Below, in pieces: positions 23,211-34,950 of a DNA stretch of 64,000 nucleotides; position 1 is the first letter of the stretch; each line of letters begins with the position of its first letter. The stretch lies in NCBI GenBank assembly GCA_015143295.1, contig CM026562.1, positions 5,246,639 through 5,310,638 on the forward strand. Direction: 5' to 3'. Under the pieces are notes generated by a model. It was given only the letters and a program-made list of their open reading frames with translations. It was not told the origin of the DNA and did not search any database. A program made the position numbers and the translations under genes. The stretch is from Tetracentron sinense (Eukaryota; Streptophyta; Magnoliopsida; Trochodendrales; Trochodendraceae).

Positions 23211-23738
23211 AAAATAAATTTCATTTAAAATCCATAAATTTATGTTCTTAACTTGCTAACATGCATTAATTATACTCATTGATCAAAAAAAAAAGTTGTT
23301 AAGTCTTATCCAATAAAAAAGCACCAAAGTGATTTTTTTTCCAGAAGTGAGTGAAGATTGAAATCGTCTATTCATAGCGGAGATCTGATTTTTTACCCGA
23401 AAAATAGAAGGAGTGGCTATATTTTGCTTGAGAAGGAAGAAAGTGAAATTTCCAAAAAAAAAAAAAAAGTAGATAGAATGAGTTTTTAAAACTTATGGTA
23501 GGTAATACGTCAAACATTATGTAACATAAAATGATCATATCGGTCTAGACTATACCGAAACCTTTACGTAACGACTGTTTCGTAATGATTTCGGCAAGAT
23601 TTATTACTATAGTTTAAGGGTCTTAAGTATCCAAACTTCTTAGGTATCTAATTATAAAAGTACTATTTAAGATGAAACAATTAAGATTACATTTCAAGAA
23701 TTAAACAATTTAATTACCAAGTGTTCTAATATTTAGGT
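23211..23738. other. AT-rich DNA with a possible hAT-like end
   Basis: Around 23545-23620 there are ACCGAAACC, TTACGTAACG and ATTTCGGC words of the CGATAC/TTCGGC style seen in the hAT derivatives, but no terminus or target duplication could be fixed. No gene is seen. Confidence 0.35.
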
Positions 23739-24220
23739 TTTTTTTTTTTTTTTTTTGATAGGTAAATGATCCATTCCATAAAAAAAGAAGATACAGAAGA
23801 GTTCACACGACAACTGAACTCGAAACAAGGAAAGAAAAAACTAAATAGCCCTGAGGATTAGAACAAGGAAAAAAGAAAAAACATAGCCATACTCAAAATA
23901 AGAGACTAACTACTCATCTCCACCTAGGCCGAGTACCCCTATCCTCCCTAAAAGATAGCCAAGAAGAGAGAAGACGCATGGCCCTTACGCAAACCTGGTC
24001 TGAATGGAGAGATGAGAGCTCAAAAATTCTACGATTCCTCTCCTTCCAAATGGACCAGAGAATAACCCCCAGAATTATACTCCGGACTATCTCCAAATTA
24101 CCTTCAACCTTGACAAAAGCCCAACTGGGTAAGAATCCCTGTAGGGTACGAGGAAAAACCCAACATACAAGCAACCACGATAGGAATCTCCTCTAAATCC
24201 CAAAAGCAAAAGGGCAATGA
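23739..24220 (-). mobile_element. 5'-truncated L1 LINE 3' end
   Basis: Minus-strand frames give GFLPSWAFVKVEG and LWSIWKERNRRIFE, the L1 C-terminal motif, ending in TTTACCTATCAAAA next to a run of 17 or more T on the plus strand. TAGG-plus-T-run flanks at both ends hint at a target duplication. Confidence 0.8.
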
Positions 24221-24229
24221 AATAGTAGG

Positions 24230-24660
24230 TTTTTCAGGTTTAATAGGCTAGTAGAAGTGTTTAAGGATCTTAAGTATCCTAACTTTAGGTATCCTAATAT
24301 AATAATTGAAAACATCTAATTAAATTTGTAATCTAGTAAGAAATATTACATATTATTTATTTATTTTTACCAAATCTCTTTCATTTTAGAAAAATTCATG
24401 AAATTTCGACAAAAATTCAAAATTTTCAATAAATATTAGTTGGATGAAGGTAACATTGGGTGAGCTACTAAGCATGGATCCGCATCTGGGTATAAATCTA
24501 GGAATTTTTTTATTAAAAACTATTCAAAAATAAAGTAGCACTAATTCGGCCGAAATTTTGAAATAGTGATAGCTTAAAATAATAAGGGTATCAATTTCGG
24601 AAGGGGGGTCGATACCAAAATGTTGCGAAATTTCGCCGAAATTAAAACCATGATCTAACA
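24230..24660. mobile_element. Possible hAT-like fragment ending in AAAACCATG
   Basis: The right end GAAATTAAAACCATG (24637-24651) mirrors the CATGGTT termini of other elements here. Subterminal AATTTCGGCC/GAAATTTCG words recur. The left end is uncertain. Confidence 0.3.
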
Positions 24661-25224
24661 AGCCTTCTGATGAGGAAATACTGTAAATGGAAGGCAATAC
24701 TAAGTGGTGGGAAACACATCCCAAGAAAATCAAAGGCATCTAGTTCACTTCTAAGAAGAGTTTCCTCTCCTTACCCCAATATCAAATGCATAGACTGGCG
24801 GACAAACACAAAATTTTCTTTAAAATCTAAACATATCAATATGCTCATAAGTTTTCTAACTTATCCCATCATCTCCACTAAGAAATTTATGGTGTTGTGT
24901 GCAAATTGGAGAAAAGAATGTCAATCGCACCTATCTAAAACTAGAAAGTGACCTTTAATCATTACTTTATCAGACCTTGTCTTATATCTCAACTAGATGG
25001 GGTTAGCAGCATGAATCTTTTCTGCAATTATTGTCTACCCAAATCCATATTTTTCGATGAAAGCTTGCCTTACCAAATATTTCCCACTATTTCCATCCAC
25101 GTCCTTTTTGGTCTTCACCTCACATTTGCACCAACTCACTCCTCACGGGTGCCATCTTTGGTCTTCGTTGAACATGTCAAAACCGTCTCAAACAATTCTC
25201 TCTTTTGCAATTATATATTGGATC
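24661..25224. other. Unassigned sequence
   Basis: Short open frames of 90-104 codons occur, but codon use and residue composition look non-coding and I recognise no family. Confidence 0.35.
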
Positions 25225-25841
25225 TAGGACTGCACTCACACCAAGCTAGGTTGACGACTTGACTCAACTCGGCTTGTTTGGGCCAAACTCAAGCTGGCAT
25301 TTCGGGCTCGAACGAATCAAGTTGAGCTTTTATTTCAGCTCGAATGTTTAAACAAGCCAAGCTCAAGCCAGGACCTGTTTGATTCAGCTTGGCTTGAAGC
25401 TCGGCTCGTTTAGGGCTTGATTCGGCTTGAACTTGGCACGAAATATATATCTATATATATACACAATATTTTTTGGTAATGTTATTTAACTTAATACCAA
25501 ATAATATTTTAAACTTTCTTTATTATAGATTTTAATCATTTTTTATTTATAATAAATAAGTTTTAAGAGATAATAATAACAAAAAAGTTTAAGCAGAAAC
25601 TTTGATCTAACTCTCCATTCTTTGGACTGAAGGACTACTCCAAAATCTCATTTTCATATATGAATATATTAACTCGAATAAAGTTTGAGCTCGAGCTCGA
25701 TCAAGCTTGTTGAAGCCAAGCTCAAGCCTAATCATTCGGGCTCAAATCAAACTCAAGCCAAGCTCAAGCTGAGTTCAAGCTAAGCTCAAACTTGGCCAAG
25801 CTCAGCTCAGCTCAGCTCAGCTCGGCTCGAATACACCCCTA
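25225..25841. mobile_element. hAT-like MITE of the TAGGGGTG type, AGCTCAAGC-rich
   Basis: The right end CGAATACACCCCTA is a typical hAT terminus, and the left end TAGGACTGCAC is a degenerate counterpart. The sides carry many inverted copies of AGCTCAAGCC/GGCTTGAGCT words and (CAGCT)n near 25800. Flanking 8-mers match at only 5 positions. Confidence 0.6.
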
Positions 25842-25911
25842 ATTGCAGTTACTCCTAGATTTCTTCGAATGCACTTGTGCAACATTCTCTCCATAAAGGA
25901 TTGTTGGTCTC

Positions 25912-26388
25912 ATGGTTTAAAAAAATGCTGAAACCGATAAGTATCGGTTTCGATAGAGCCTGTTACCCAATACCTGACTTTTACAATTTTTGTAAGAAAA
26001 AATTAGACTCGGCCGAAACCGTTACGTATCGCCCAAGTCCTATGATACGTATCGGTTTTGGCGTTGGACTTGTTGACGTTTTCATATAAAAGGGCTTACG
26101 TAAACCCCTCAAAGCACTCCTCTTTCATTTTCCTCTTCCTCTCTACCCATTCTAAGCTCTTTGATTTTTGTTGATTGAAAACTAAATTTGGGGTTTGAAT
26201 CCTTATTGAAAACTCGTTCAACTTTAGAAGAATGTTGTAACCCATCTATTGCCTTTTATTTTTTTTGTAATTTAATGTCATTTTTTGGAATTAAAAAAAA
26301 AAAAAAAGGGGGTGGAACCCGATACGGTCCCCGAAATAGTTTTTATAGAATTTTCTTTTTAGTCGCCGATAAAAAAAAATTCATTCTA
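25912..26388. mobile_element. Probable CATGGTT-type hAT derivative
   Basis: It starts CATGGTTTAAAAAAATGC followed by ACCGATAAGTATCGGTTTCG, and further CGATACGG/CGATACG words continue to about 26330. The right end near GCCGATAAAAAAAAATTCAT is degenerate. No clear target duplication. Confidence 0.4.
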
Positions 26389-26399
26389 GTCTGAAAGGA

Positions 26400-28416
26400 A
26401 AGCGTCAATCACATACTCATATAACACTTCAAAAGCAAATCCCGTCTTTAGCCACCCAACTCTATTAACATCCTCAATCTCTTCATCCTTGAGAATAGTT
26501 GAGCCAGATATTGAAACAGATCACTTTGTTCCTAAAAGGAGATGTGAATACATTCTTTACGACAAAGAAGTAAGTTGAAGTGATCCATGCAATCATATAT
26601 TGTAAGAAATAGATATAGAAAATTATTATTATTTATGTGTTATCTATTACTGTTTCACTTTCAATGTGTAAGTTGATCCTGCATATCCTACCTAATGCAA
26701 TTGAGCCCCTCCCCCTGGGGGCATCTCTTTCATTCAATGATATTGTAATGATAGTAGAGTATGTTAACATCTGCACAACCATAACTTTGGTGTTATATAT
26801 GTATGTGTGTGTGACATGAGAGAGAGAGAGTTTCTTCTTCCTCTTCAAAGTCAAACCCTTACACTAGAAAAAAAAACTTTCTGCTATCATAGTCATGTTT
26901 GAACAAAAATACCCACCAAATATCAATTTGAAGATTACCTAATCTGTTTTACCCACACAAAAAAAGATTACCTTCCCTGTTTGGGTAAGTTCTCCTTCCA
27001 TTTGAAATCTCATCATCAATGCCTTATCCCAAAGCTGTTTTGGCAAAATGAATCCTCGGCCATTCCATTCCATTTAAAGCATTCCATCCGAAATCTGTAT
27101 TCTGAAAAAAGCTGGTACTCTTCATTTGTTCTCTGCTACACCATAAGACCCTAATTTTAGTATATAGGAATTAGGATAGGATTCTAGCTCCTAGTTTTTA
27201 GTGTATTTTAATTTCTAATGCCTTCGCAAGCCATTTGTGACAGCCACTGTCCCTTGTGTTGCTTTACTATTGCTTTTTGAAACAGCTGTTTAGATGATTT
27301 CTTACTTGTGAGTCAGATATTCCTGTTTTGTAAACTACTCCCACTGGGAATTATAGTTCCATGCCTTTGTGAAGTAAACCATGATAGGACTCTCCGAAGA
27401 CACGTAAACAGGGCTGACTTGAGGAGTCAAATCTGCTTAAGCTAAAACAATGCAACTACAGTTTCTTCTTCATCCATATAAATCAATTAAGATTTGGGCA
27501 TACTTGAAGATGTCATACAAGCGAGTTGTTCTCTTACATACCAGATCAAGCATGTAATCTCACATTTCTCTCAGTAAGATACTAATATCAAGCTCATTTT
27601 ACGATTGACCAAAAAAATGACATGATCTTGAGCTATACCTCTATTTGCATTCCTGAAATACTGCTGCAGCTATGCCAAAGATGAATCAAACACTAGAGTA
27701 TACTAGAGTATTGCAAAACATGGGATGTATGGCATTTGGGATTGCACACTGTTCTTTCACCACAGAAATCCAAATCTAAGAACATCCTTCTCAAAACTTT
27801 TGAAAAAGTAAACTTGTCAATATTCAAGCTACAATGATGTCACTCTGAAAACAAAGATTTCACATCTTAGTTCAAAGAGACAAAAGGGAGACAATTAAAG
27901 ATCCTTTAAAATACAATATTTTGAAATCACGGAGTTTGGACAGATTGCAGCTCAATGCAAGCTACATGCAGCCCTCTCTTCACCAGCCAAGGAGTTAATA
28001 GAGGGGTGAAAAGAGGTTACTAAAGATGATTCCTCGAGTAAATGGGCTAGCAAGGCCCAACTCCCAAGGTATGTCCGCCAATAGAAGTTGAGCAAGCAGT
28101 AAAGTCCGTCTCTTGTGAGGATACTGATTAGCAGTCTGATCAGAAGGTAAATCCGACTCTGCCAAAACCGTGGATTAATCTGGTAAAGTGGAATCCACCA
28201 AACTTGTTGAGTTGGAAGACTCGGGACAGAATTGCCTGGCTGTGGACAGGTCTGAGCAATCTCAAAGATGAGCCTAATTTTTGTGGGGAGGGGGGGGAGG
28301 AGGGTTGAATAACACGCCAAAGTAGTCTTCTGGAGACTGGAGGAGAGGGAATGAGGCTTATGCAACAAGGTGAAGGAGGATATGGCGTACTCCACCTGCT
28401 TGTCCACCAGGCAGTT
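26400..28416. other. Unassigned 2-kb stretch, no recognised gene
   Basis: This stretch lacks the repeat signatures seen on both sides. It contains a 162-codon minus-strand open frame (27952-28440) that starts inside the adjacent LINE tail and shows no recognised domain. Text around 27040-27450 looks like ordinary intergenic DNA. It may be unique host sequence. Confidence 0.35.
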
Positions 28417-28888
28417 TTTTTTCATCGGTAGTGAACACATATATTAATATAGCAAAATAGATAACACCAATTTACATAGAGGCAAACTGAAGTGCATAAA
28501 CAAAAGAAGATACAGGAAATAAAGAGCGCAAGGATGAAGTAATAGTAGTGGAGCTTCTCATGCCAAAATGTCTCCTACTTCCTCCCCCAACTGTGTAGTG
28601 GAAGACCATTCCATAAGCAAGCGCCGAATACGGTCCAAAATCCGAGGATTGGACGAGACAGAATTATCAAAGACACGACGATTCCTCTCTTTCCAAACAC
28701 CCCAAGATATCGCTCCATGTAGCATAATCCAGATTGCTTCCTTGGCCCCCACCAATGTCGGCAATTGCCAACCCGATAAGAAACTCAGGAGGGAGAAGGG
28801 GAAGACCCACTCCACACCTAACCAAGAGGTCCGAGACAAGAAGAAAATGCAAATCCCAAAGACAACCGAACAATGAGCAGTAAGAAAC
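28417..28888 (-). mobile_element. 5'-truncated L1 LINE 3' end
   Basis: Minus-strand frames include FGICIFFLSRTSW in one frame and ISWGVWKERNRRVFDN in another, the L1 C-terminal signature. The 3' tail is a plus-strand T run at about 28417-28424. The 5' break lies against the SINE at about 28893. Confidence 0.78.
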
Positions 28889-28892
28889 GTGC

Positions 28893-29436
28893 TGGATTGG
28901 GAATGAGCGAGTACCGCACTGGTAACTCAATTGGTTCGGGTCTTGGGAGAGATCCCCAAGGTCTCGAGTTCAACTCCTCCCGCGCTTACCCGATGCACGG
29001 GTTTTGCGAGTGATTGCATGCATCCGGAGGGACTAGTCCTTCCTTGAGAGGGTTGGGACCATGGAAATAAAAATCGCCGAAACCGATAAAAAACGAACGA
29101 TACGTATAGGTTTTGGTAACCCCCATACGATATTTATACTGATACGAAACTACCGATACGTCTTGCTTTTTAGTTATTTATGTTTTCATTTATTGTCAAA
29201 TTGTAATTTTGTTTGCTACTATGTCTTTGAGTCGCTTCCCATGACATTATTTTTGGTAAATTTGGTTCCAAGAACTTATTTGATTTTTTTTTAAAAATTT
29301 GATTTTTTTTTTAAAGAAAACATTAGATGTATCACCCGAAACCGATACGTATAGGTTTCGGTTGGGACCGATACATCCTCCGAAAAAGTATTTTTAATCC
29401 TTGGTTGGGACACCCTCGGCTACCAAAAAAAAAAGG
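28893..29436 (+). mobile_element. tRNA-derived SINE interrupted by a hAT element
   Basis: A tRNA-like head has an A-box-like TGGTAACTCAATTGG and a B-box-like GGTCTCGAGTTCAACTCC. The body then runs to GAGAGGGTTGGGAC at 29059, resumes at 29412 as ACCCTCGGCTACC and ends in about ten A residues (29427-29436). The middle 29060-29411 is a hAT element plus its duplicated target. The target duplication of the SINE itself was not resolved. Confidence 0.65.
29060..29403. mobile_element. hAT-superfamily MITE, 344 bp, perfect 8-bp TSD
   Basis: It starts CATGGAAATAAAAATC and ends GTATTTTTAATCCTTG. The flanks are identical copies of GTTGGGAC (29052-29059 and 29404-29411). The interior is rich in CGATACGT and CCGAAACCG words, linking it to the element at 118. 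It sits inside the SINE. Confidence 0.88.
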
Positions 29437-30365
29437 AGGCTGGAAGGAAGAGGACTAAAAGAAGAGGGGAGCTCTAGGGTGACGGTGAAGGTCAGCTTGA
29501 CATATTTCCATGCTGTTCTTTCTGAGAATTATCTCTTGGAATCTTTGGAGACTGGATAGTATAGACATTAAAATCATCTCTAAATGCCCTCATTGGATAA
29601 AGAAATGCGGTTTTAATGGCGCACAGGAATCTAAACTCAGATCGTCGATGATTGGGTCATTTTGGAGTTGTGGGAATGCATGTCCCTGAGTGGGTTGCTA
29701 TGACAATAGAGAGATCAGCAGGGGAACAGACTATGATGTGGGATTCGAGATTTTTCAAATTGGCAGATAAAAAGTTGGGCGATTATTCAGTATGTATCCT
29801 CTTTCTTACGGTAGGGTGTTCTGTTTATTATTCAGTATTTATCATCTTTCTTATGGCTAGGGATAAGTTTGAATGGGTTTTCTCCTTGGTGTATAGCCTC
29901 AACACCAGGACTCTCAGAGCACATATGTAGGAGGAGCTTGAGAAGATTCCTATTAGATGAGTTAGGCCTTAGCACTTAATAGGTGACTTCTACGTTATCC
30001 ACAGTGAAAATCTGGTGGTATCAAGCATGTAATCGACAAATACATGAGGAATTTTTCTGAATTCATCAATAGGACACTGAACTGATCAATCCACCCCTCA
30101 AGTGTATCTGATTCACATGGTCTGACTGTAGACCTTCCCCCATTCTATATAGGCTTGATAGGGCACTCTTCTCGAGGATGGGACACCATTTTCCCTTATA
30201 TGATTCAAGAGGCCTTGCCTAAAATTTTGAATCACAAACTTATCTGATGGAGGGATTTTATCAGAGTTCACAAACCTTCCCAGAGCATGTGTCTAAATGA
30301 TAAGTTCTTGGAGTTTGGACATGGTGCATGGGTGGTGGCAGAAGCTTAAATTGGAAGGTTAGGAT

Positions 30366-30786
30366 TGATGCAAGAGCATAAATATTATGCTGACTAAAAG
30401 AGCTTATGTGTTAGTCTTGGTAAAGTTAAATGATCAAAGTAATGGTAAAGTCAAATGGTCAAAGTATGGAAAACATGTGTCAAATCAATATTTCTAGAAG
30501 TTGTAGGAACTTGGGATGATGTAGTCATTTCTAGCAAAATTTCTAGGAAGTTGAAGAGTAAAGTCTAGAACTTGTACGCATTTAATGTATCTAGCATGTT
30601 CTAAGAGGATTATAAATAGCAATGCCCATGAGATTTAAGATAGGAATGAACTTAGTCTTGAGTTGTTTACTCCATATCATCTATATCTTCTTAGATATTG
30701 TAGTTCTCTTATTTAGTCTCTCATTCACTCACTTCTTTGAATCTCAACAAGCCAATTTGTTGGCTGGTTTATCAATTGCTGCATCA
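30366..30786 (+). repeat. 5' LTR of the chromovirus, 421 bp
   Basis: It starts TGATGCAAGAGC and ends GCTGCATCA. Blocks such as ATTATGCTGACTAAA, GTCAAATGGTCAAAGTATGG and CAAGCCAATT recur in the 3' LTR. TATAAATAGC at 30611-30620 is a likely TATA box. Confidence 0.88.
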
Positions 30787-30789
30787 AAT

Positions 30790-30803
30790 TGGTATCAGAG
30801 CCG
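30790..30803 (+). promoter_or_regulatory. Primer-binding site for initiator methionine tRNA
   Basis: TGGTATCAGAGCCG begins 4 bp after the LTR. TGGTATCAGAGC is the standard plant initiator Met tRNA primer match. Confidence 0.92.
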
Positions 30804-30817
30804 AATCTAATCCATCT

Positions 30818-32064
30818 ATGGCAACACGAGGAAGAGCCGAAGAGGTCGTGGAGAAAGGATGAATCTATCCCAACAAGGAGAGACGATGGAGATGTGATGG
30901 ATGATTGAGCAGCTTGTGCGAGAGGTTCACAACCTTCAACGTAGAGAATGTGCGGAAACCCGAATGGAGGTACTGGAAGGCAACCATGACCCTTCAGATT
31001 TACCGGAAGGTGATTCTAAAGAACACACACAAGAAGTGTTCTAAGAAAATCATTTTCATGGTCCCATGATCCAAGAGCAACCTGAACGTGGTGGATTGGA
31101 AAAACGCGTGGTGAGGGCTCTTAATTTAAACGGTGGGGGAGTGGTAGTATGCATGCGGAGGACTTTCTCGATTGGGAAGCCACTCTAAAAAATTACTTTG
31201 AGTGGAAGCCAATGGTAGGGGATCGTAATGTTGTTTTTGAAAATGAAATTGAAGGGAATTACTCTTCAATGGTGGAGAAGGCTCGAGGAGCAGCATGCAA
31301 GACAAGGGAGGTTAAAGATTAGTACATGGGAGCACATGAAGATGAAACTACACAAGCAATTCCTCCTTGCAGATTATACGATTACCTTGTATGAGAATAT
31401 TCATGGGCTACATCAAAGGGATTTGAATGTGCATGATTACACCGCTGAATTTAACAATTTGTCTATGCGGGTAGGGCTGAATGAGACCAATGAGCAGCTT
31501 ACTGCATGATATGTTTGATATGTTTATTGATTAAGAGTAGTCATTCGCGATGAGATGGGAATTATAAGAAATTCCAACCTCAAGGATGCTTCTCAATATG
31601 CACGTCGAGTAGAGGAACGTGTATCATGCCTAGGACGTAACAAAAATTCACTCAATCGTACAACTACACAGCTAATATGAGGAATTCAGGTGCTGGCCAG
31701 TGTGTTAGAAGTGATTCAACAGCTGGGCTATAAAAATGCTACAACAATTGGTCGAACAGCTGTCAGAACTAATGGAAATAATGAAGGTGCGGATAAGGGG
31801 AAGGAAATAGCCAAAAATAGTGTTGTTGGCCATTTTGGCAGCAACATTAACAGGGAAGAAAAGAGATCAACACAGCATTGTTACTCATGTGGGGAGCGTG
31901 GACATGTTTCTTCTGCTTGTCCTCATCGGCAAGTCAACCTTGCCAAAGGTGATAGTGAAGAAGAGGAATATGATGCACCATTATATGATCAATATGATGA
32001 GGACGAGGAAGAAATGGACTTGTGCCTATGCAATGGGAAAGCTTGGTGGTTCGGCAAGTTTTAA
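30818..32064 (+). pseudogene. Chromovirus gag with CCHC zinc knuckle, broken
   Basis: The likely start is the ATG at 30818 (MATRGRAEEV), interrupted soon by stops. Capsid-like text lies at 31228-31509 (ITLQWWRRLEEQ, TWEHMKMKLHKQF, NVHDYTAEFNNLS). A complete zinc knuckle C-X2-C-X4-H-X4-C (CYSCGERGHVSSAC) lies at 31879-31920, followed by an acidic tail. At least two frameshifts separate these parts. Confidence 0.82.
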
Positions 32065-32141
32065 CAACCCCAAAATTGGAACCATCTGAAGATTGGCGAT
32101 GACAAAGTATATTCCGCACATGAGTTTAGTGTGGCAGGAAG

Positions 32142-32516
32142 GTATGTACTGATATTCTTGATCGGGGCAGTAGTGAAAACATAGTTTCCAAGGAGGCAAT
32201 GGAAAAGTTAAAGTTGTCAACAGAGAAGCATCCTTACCCCTACAAAGTTGCTTGGTTTCAAAAAGGTAACGTGATTCCTATTACCTCTAGGTGTTTGGTT
32301 AAATTTTCTCTAGTTAATGATTATGAGGATGAAGTTTGGTGTGACATGGCACTCATGGATGCTTGCCAAATTCTATTGGGTGGGCCTTGGCTATTTGATT
32401 GTGACATGACACCAAACTACACCAAATACAAATACTTTTCGATGGAAGGCAAAGAAGTTGACCTTGCATCCTATGAAAGAAGAGGTTGTGAGTTCTTCCA
32501 AGGGCAATTGAGGTAA
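32142..32516 (+). pseudogene. Chromovirus aspartic protease domain
   Basis: A continuous frame contains ILDRGSSENIVSKEAMEKL, where Asp (codon at 32160) is the catalytic residue and Arg replaces the Gly/Ser usual at the next position. Further landmarks are WCDMALMDACQILLGGPW and the FDCDMT segment, matching plant Ty3 proteases. It lies between the gag knuckle and RT as expected for Gag-Pol. Confidence 0.75.
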
Positions 32517-32616
32517 CTAATCTACTTTCAGCACGTCAATTCAACGAAAAAAGTAAAGAAATGGGGTAGTATATGCACTGGTTGGTAAGCCAAGTGATAG
32601 TGATGTTGAGGGCAGC

Positions 32617-33304
32617 AATACCTATCCTCCTGAAATTGTTCAACTGTTGGAGGAATTTAAGGATGTGATCCCACCTGTATTACCTAGCAGGTTACCACCA
32701 AGGAGGAGTATACAACCTGTAATTGATTTATGACATGGGGCATCCTTACCAAATCAAGTAGCATATTGTATGCCACCATGCCACCCATGAGTCAATTGAA
32801 ATGTTAAGACAGGTGGAAGACCCCATACAAAAAGGACTAGTGCGTGAGAGCAAGAGTCCATGTGTTGTCCCAATTTTGCTCACTCCAAAGAAGGACGGAT
32901 CTTGGAGGACGTGTGTGGATAGTCGCGCTACCAACAAAATCACTATCATATATAGATTCCCAATACAGCAAATATAGGACATGTTGGACATGCTTTCGGG
33001 TTCTATGTTTTCCAAACTGGATTTACGGAGTGGATATCACCAAATATGGATCAGACCTGGTGAAGAATGGAAGACGGCTTTCAAGACACTTGATGGATTA
33101 TGAGTGCCTCGTGATGCCCTTTGGACTCTCCAACGCCCGAAGTACATTCATGCACATGATGACCGAGGTACTTCGTCCTTTTATTGGTTCCTTTGTTGTT
33201 GTGTACTTCGATGATATTTTAGTATATTGTCATAACAAGGATGAGCACCTTAAGCACTTACAAGTTACAACAAGTTAATGAAGATTCTTCGCCATGAGAA
33301 ACTC
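32617..33304 (+). pseudogene. Chromovirus reverse transcriptase, N-terminal and catalytic part
   Basis: An N-terminal segment (PEIVQLLEEFKDVIPPVLP) leads to RT text in shifting frames. [16 protein letters not shown] and the catalytic [20 protein letters not shown] are readable in a 144-codon frame, with YFDD at 33204-33215. The RT is cut at 33304 by a hAT element and resumes at 33996 with LYINLKKFE. It is inactive through stops as well as the insertion. Confidence 0.8.
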
Positions 33305-33399
33305 CAGTGTAGTCAAGGTGTCAGGCGATTAGGCCTAGCTAGGCAAGGCAATGCCTAGGCGATAAAAATAAATAAAGTATATATATATCTATATATTAA

Positions 33400-33442
<43 letters not shown>

Positions 33443-33987
33443 TAAAAATTCAAACCTCTTAGGGTTGATAATAATGTAGGCAAATTAACATTTAATATTG
33501 TAAAGTTTGAATGGAAGTCTTTTTCTGCTATAGTGTTAGTTGACTTTTTAACCATGTAAATAAAAGTATTTTTGATGACTAAAATATGAGACTTTTTTAC
33601 CGGAGTTTTGGGTTTTAGTAGTAATTTGTTATAATAGAGAATTTATTAAATTTTAAAGAAATACCTTAGCATTTGAAAATTGAAATTTTGAAAAAGATGC
33701 TAAAAAGCGAATTTTATTTTTGAACTGAAAAGTTGACTTTTTATTCTTCAAGAATTTGGATCTAGGATAATTTTTATTGAATCCAAATGGGGAGTATAAC
33801 CTTATTACATATAAATTTAAGTAAAACTATTTACTTCAATGATATATATATGAAAATAAGTTGTAAAAATATAAAACAAGATAATTGTTAAAGGGTCCAG
33901 GTGACTTCAGCCCGCTTAAAGAGGTGCCTAGGCGGTAGCAGTCCAAAACCGCCTAGGTGATGCCTAGGCGACACCTTGACTACACTG
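33305..33987. mobile_element. hAT-superfamily MITE, 683 bp, perfect 18-bp TIR and 8-bp TSD
   Basis: The termini CAGTGTAGTCAAGGTGTC and GACACCTTGACTACACTG are perfect inverted repeats. AGAAACTC is duplicated exactly at 33297-33304 and 33988-33995. Subterminal DNA repeats CCTAGGCG/CGCCTAGG words. The interior is AT-rich with a (TA)n run at about 33405-33432. No transposase. Confidence 0.95.
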
Positions 33988-33995
33988 AGAAACTC

Positions 33996-34680
33996 TATAT
34001 TAATTTAAAGAAGTTTGAGACCAAGTGATGTATCTTGAATCCATTGTGTCAGTAGAAGGCTTGAAGGTTGATCCAGGGAAGATAAAGGCCATTATAGAGG
34101 CTCCTCAGTCAATCAGGGATATTCAAAGCTTCCATGGCTTAACCACATTCTACAAGTGGCTCATACACAACTTCAGCAGCATCACGAGTCCCATATTTGA
34201 ATGCTTGAAGGGGTCAACCTTTGTGTGGACCAAGGCAGTTGATCGGGCTTTTACAAAAATTAAGCAAGTAATGACAAAGGCCCTTGTACTTGTATTACCT
34301 AACTTTGAGAAGGTGTTTGAGTAGAATGTGATGCATCACACATGGGAATCGGGGCGGTTTTGGGTCAGGAAGGTCGACGTGTTGCCTTCTTCAGTGAGAA
34401 GTTGACCAAGGTAAAGAACCGATATTCCACATATGAGCTGGAGTTTTATGCCTCGGTCCGGGCACTTCAACACTAGCAACATTATCTATTGCACCATGAG
34501 TTCGTGGTATATTCTAATCATGAGGCCCTACGCTATCTTAATTCCCAAAAAAGCTTAATCCATGTCATGCCAAGTGGAATGATTATCTTCAAAAGTTCAA
34601 TTTCTCATTTAAGCATAAGTCGGGTGAATCTAATAAGGTGGCAGATGCATTGAGGAGGCGAGTTGTTTTATACTTTTATA
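33996..34680 (+). pseudogene. Chromovirus RT C-terminus and RNase H
   Basis: The frame at 34025-34324 encodes ESIVSVEGLKVDPGKIKAI, IRDIQSFHGLTTFYKWLI and the FVWTKAVDRAFTKIKQ type, the RT/RNase H junction of Ty3 elements. A decayed RNase H follows, with HGNRGGFGSG-like text and the end motif HKSGESNKVADALRRR near 34620-34670. A stop at 34322 and further stops disable it. Confidence 0.78.
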
Positions 34681-34719
34681 AACTACTTTCGATGCTCAAG
34701 TCATCGGCTTTGAGGAGTT

Positions 34720-34950
34720 GAAAAATCAGCATGAGATTGTTCCTTAATTCAACAATGTACTAAAAGAACTACAAGGTTCAACACTTGACTTGGCATTTCC
34801 ATTTACAATCCCTGATGGTTACTTGTTTAAAGGCAACCAGCTTTGTGTGTCAGAAGGATCTCTACGAGAGCAAATTATTTGGGAGCTGCATGGTGGTAGA
34901 CTCGGAGGACATTGGGGTCATGATAAAACTTTGGAGCAAGTAGCTGATCG
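34720..34950 (+). pseudogene. Chromovirus integrase N-terminal zinc-binding start
   Basis: FTIPDGYLFKGNQLCVSE and IIWELHGGRLGGHWGHDKTL contain the two His of the HHCC domain. The frame is broken at 34951 by a hAT element and continues at 36170 with YYWSSMSKDV and the Cys pair in RRCRVCQYAKGQ. Confidence 0.75.

Noticed and set aside
27952..28440. 162-codon minus-strand open frame as a gene
   Set aside because: It starts inside a LINE tail, shows no domain I recognise and has no supporting splice or promoter signals.
28905..28990. Functional tRNA gene
   Set aside because: Only box A and box B-like motifs are present. The acceptor stem does not pair and the body continues to a poly-A tail, which fits a SINE.
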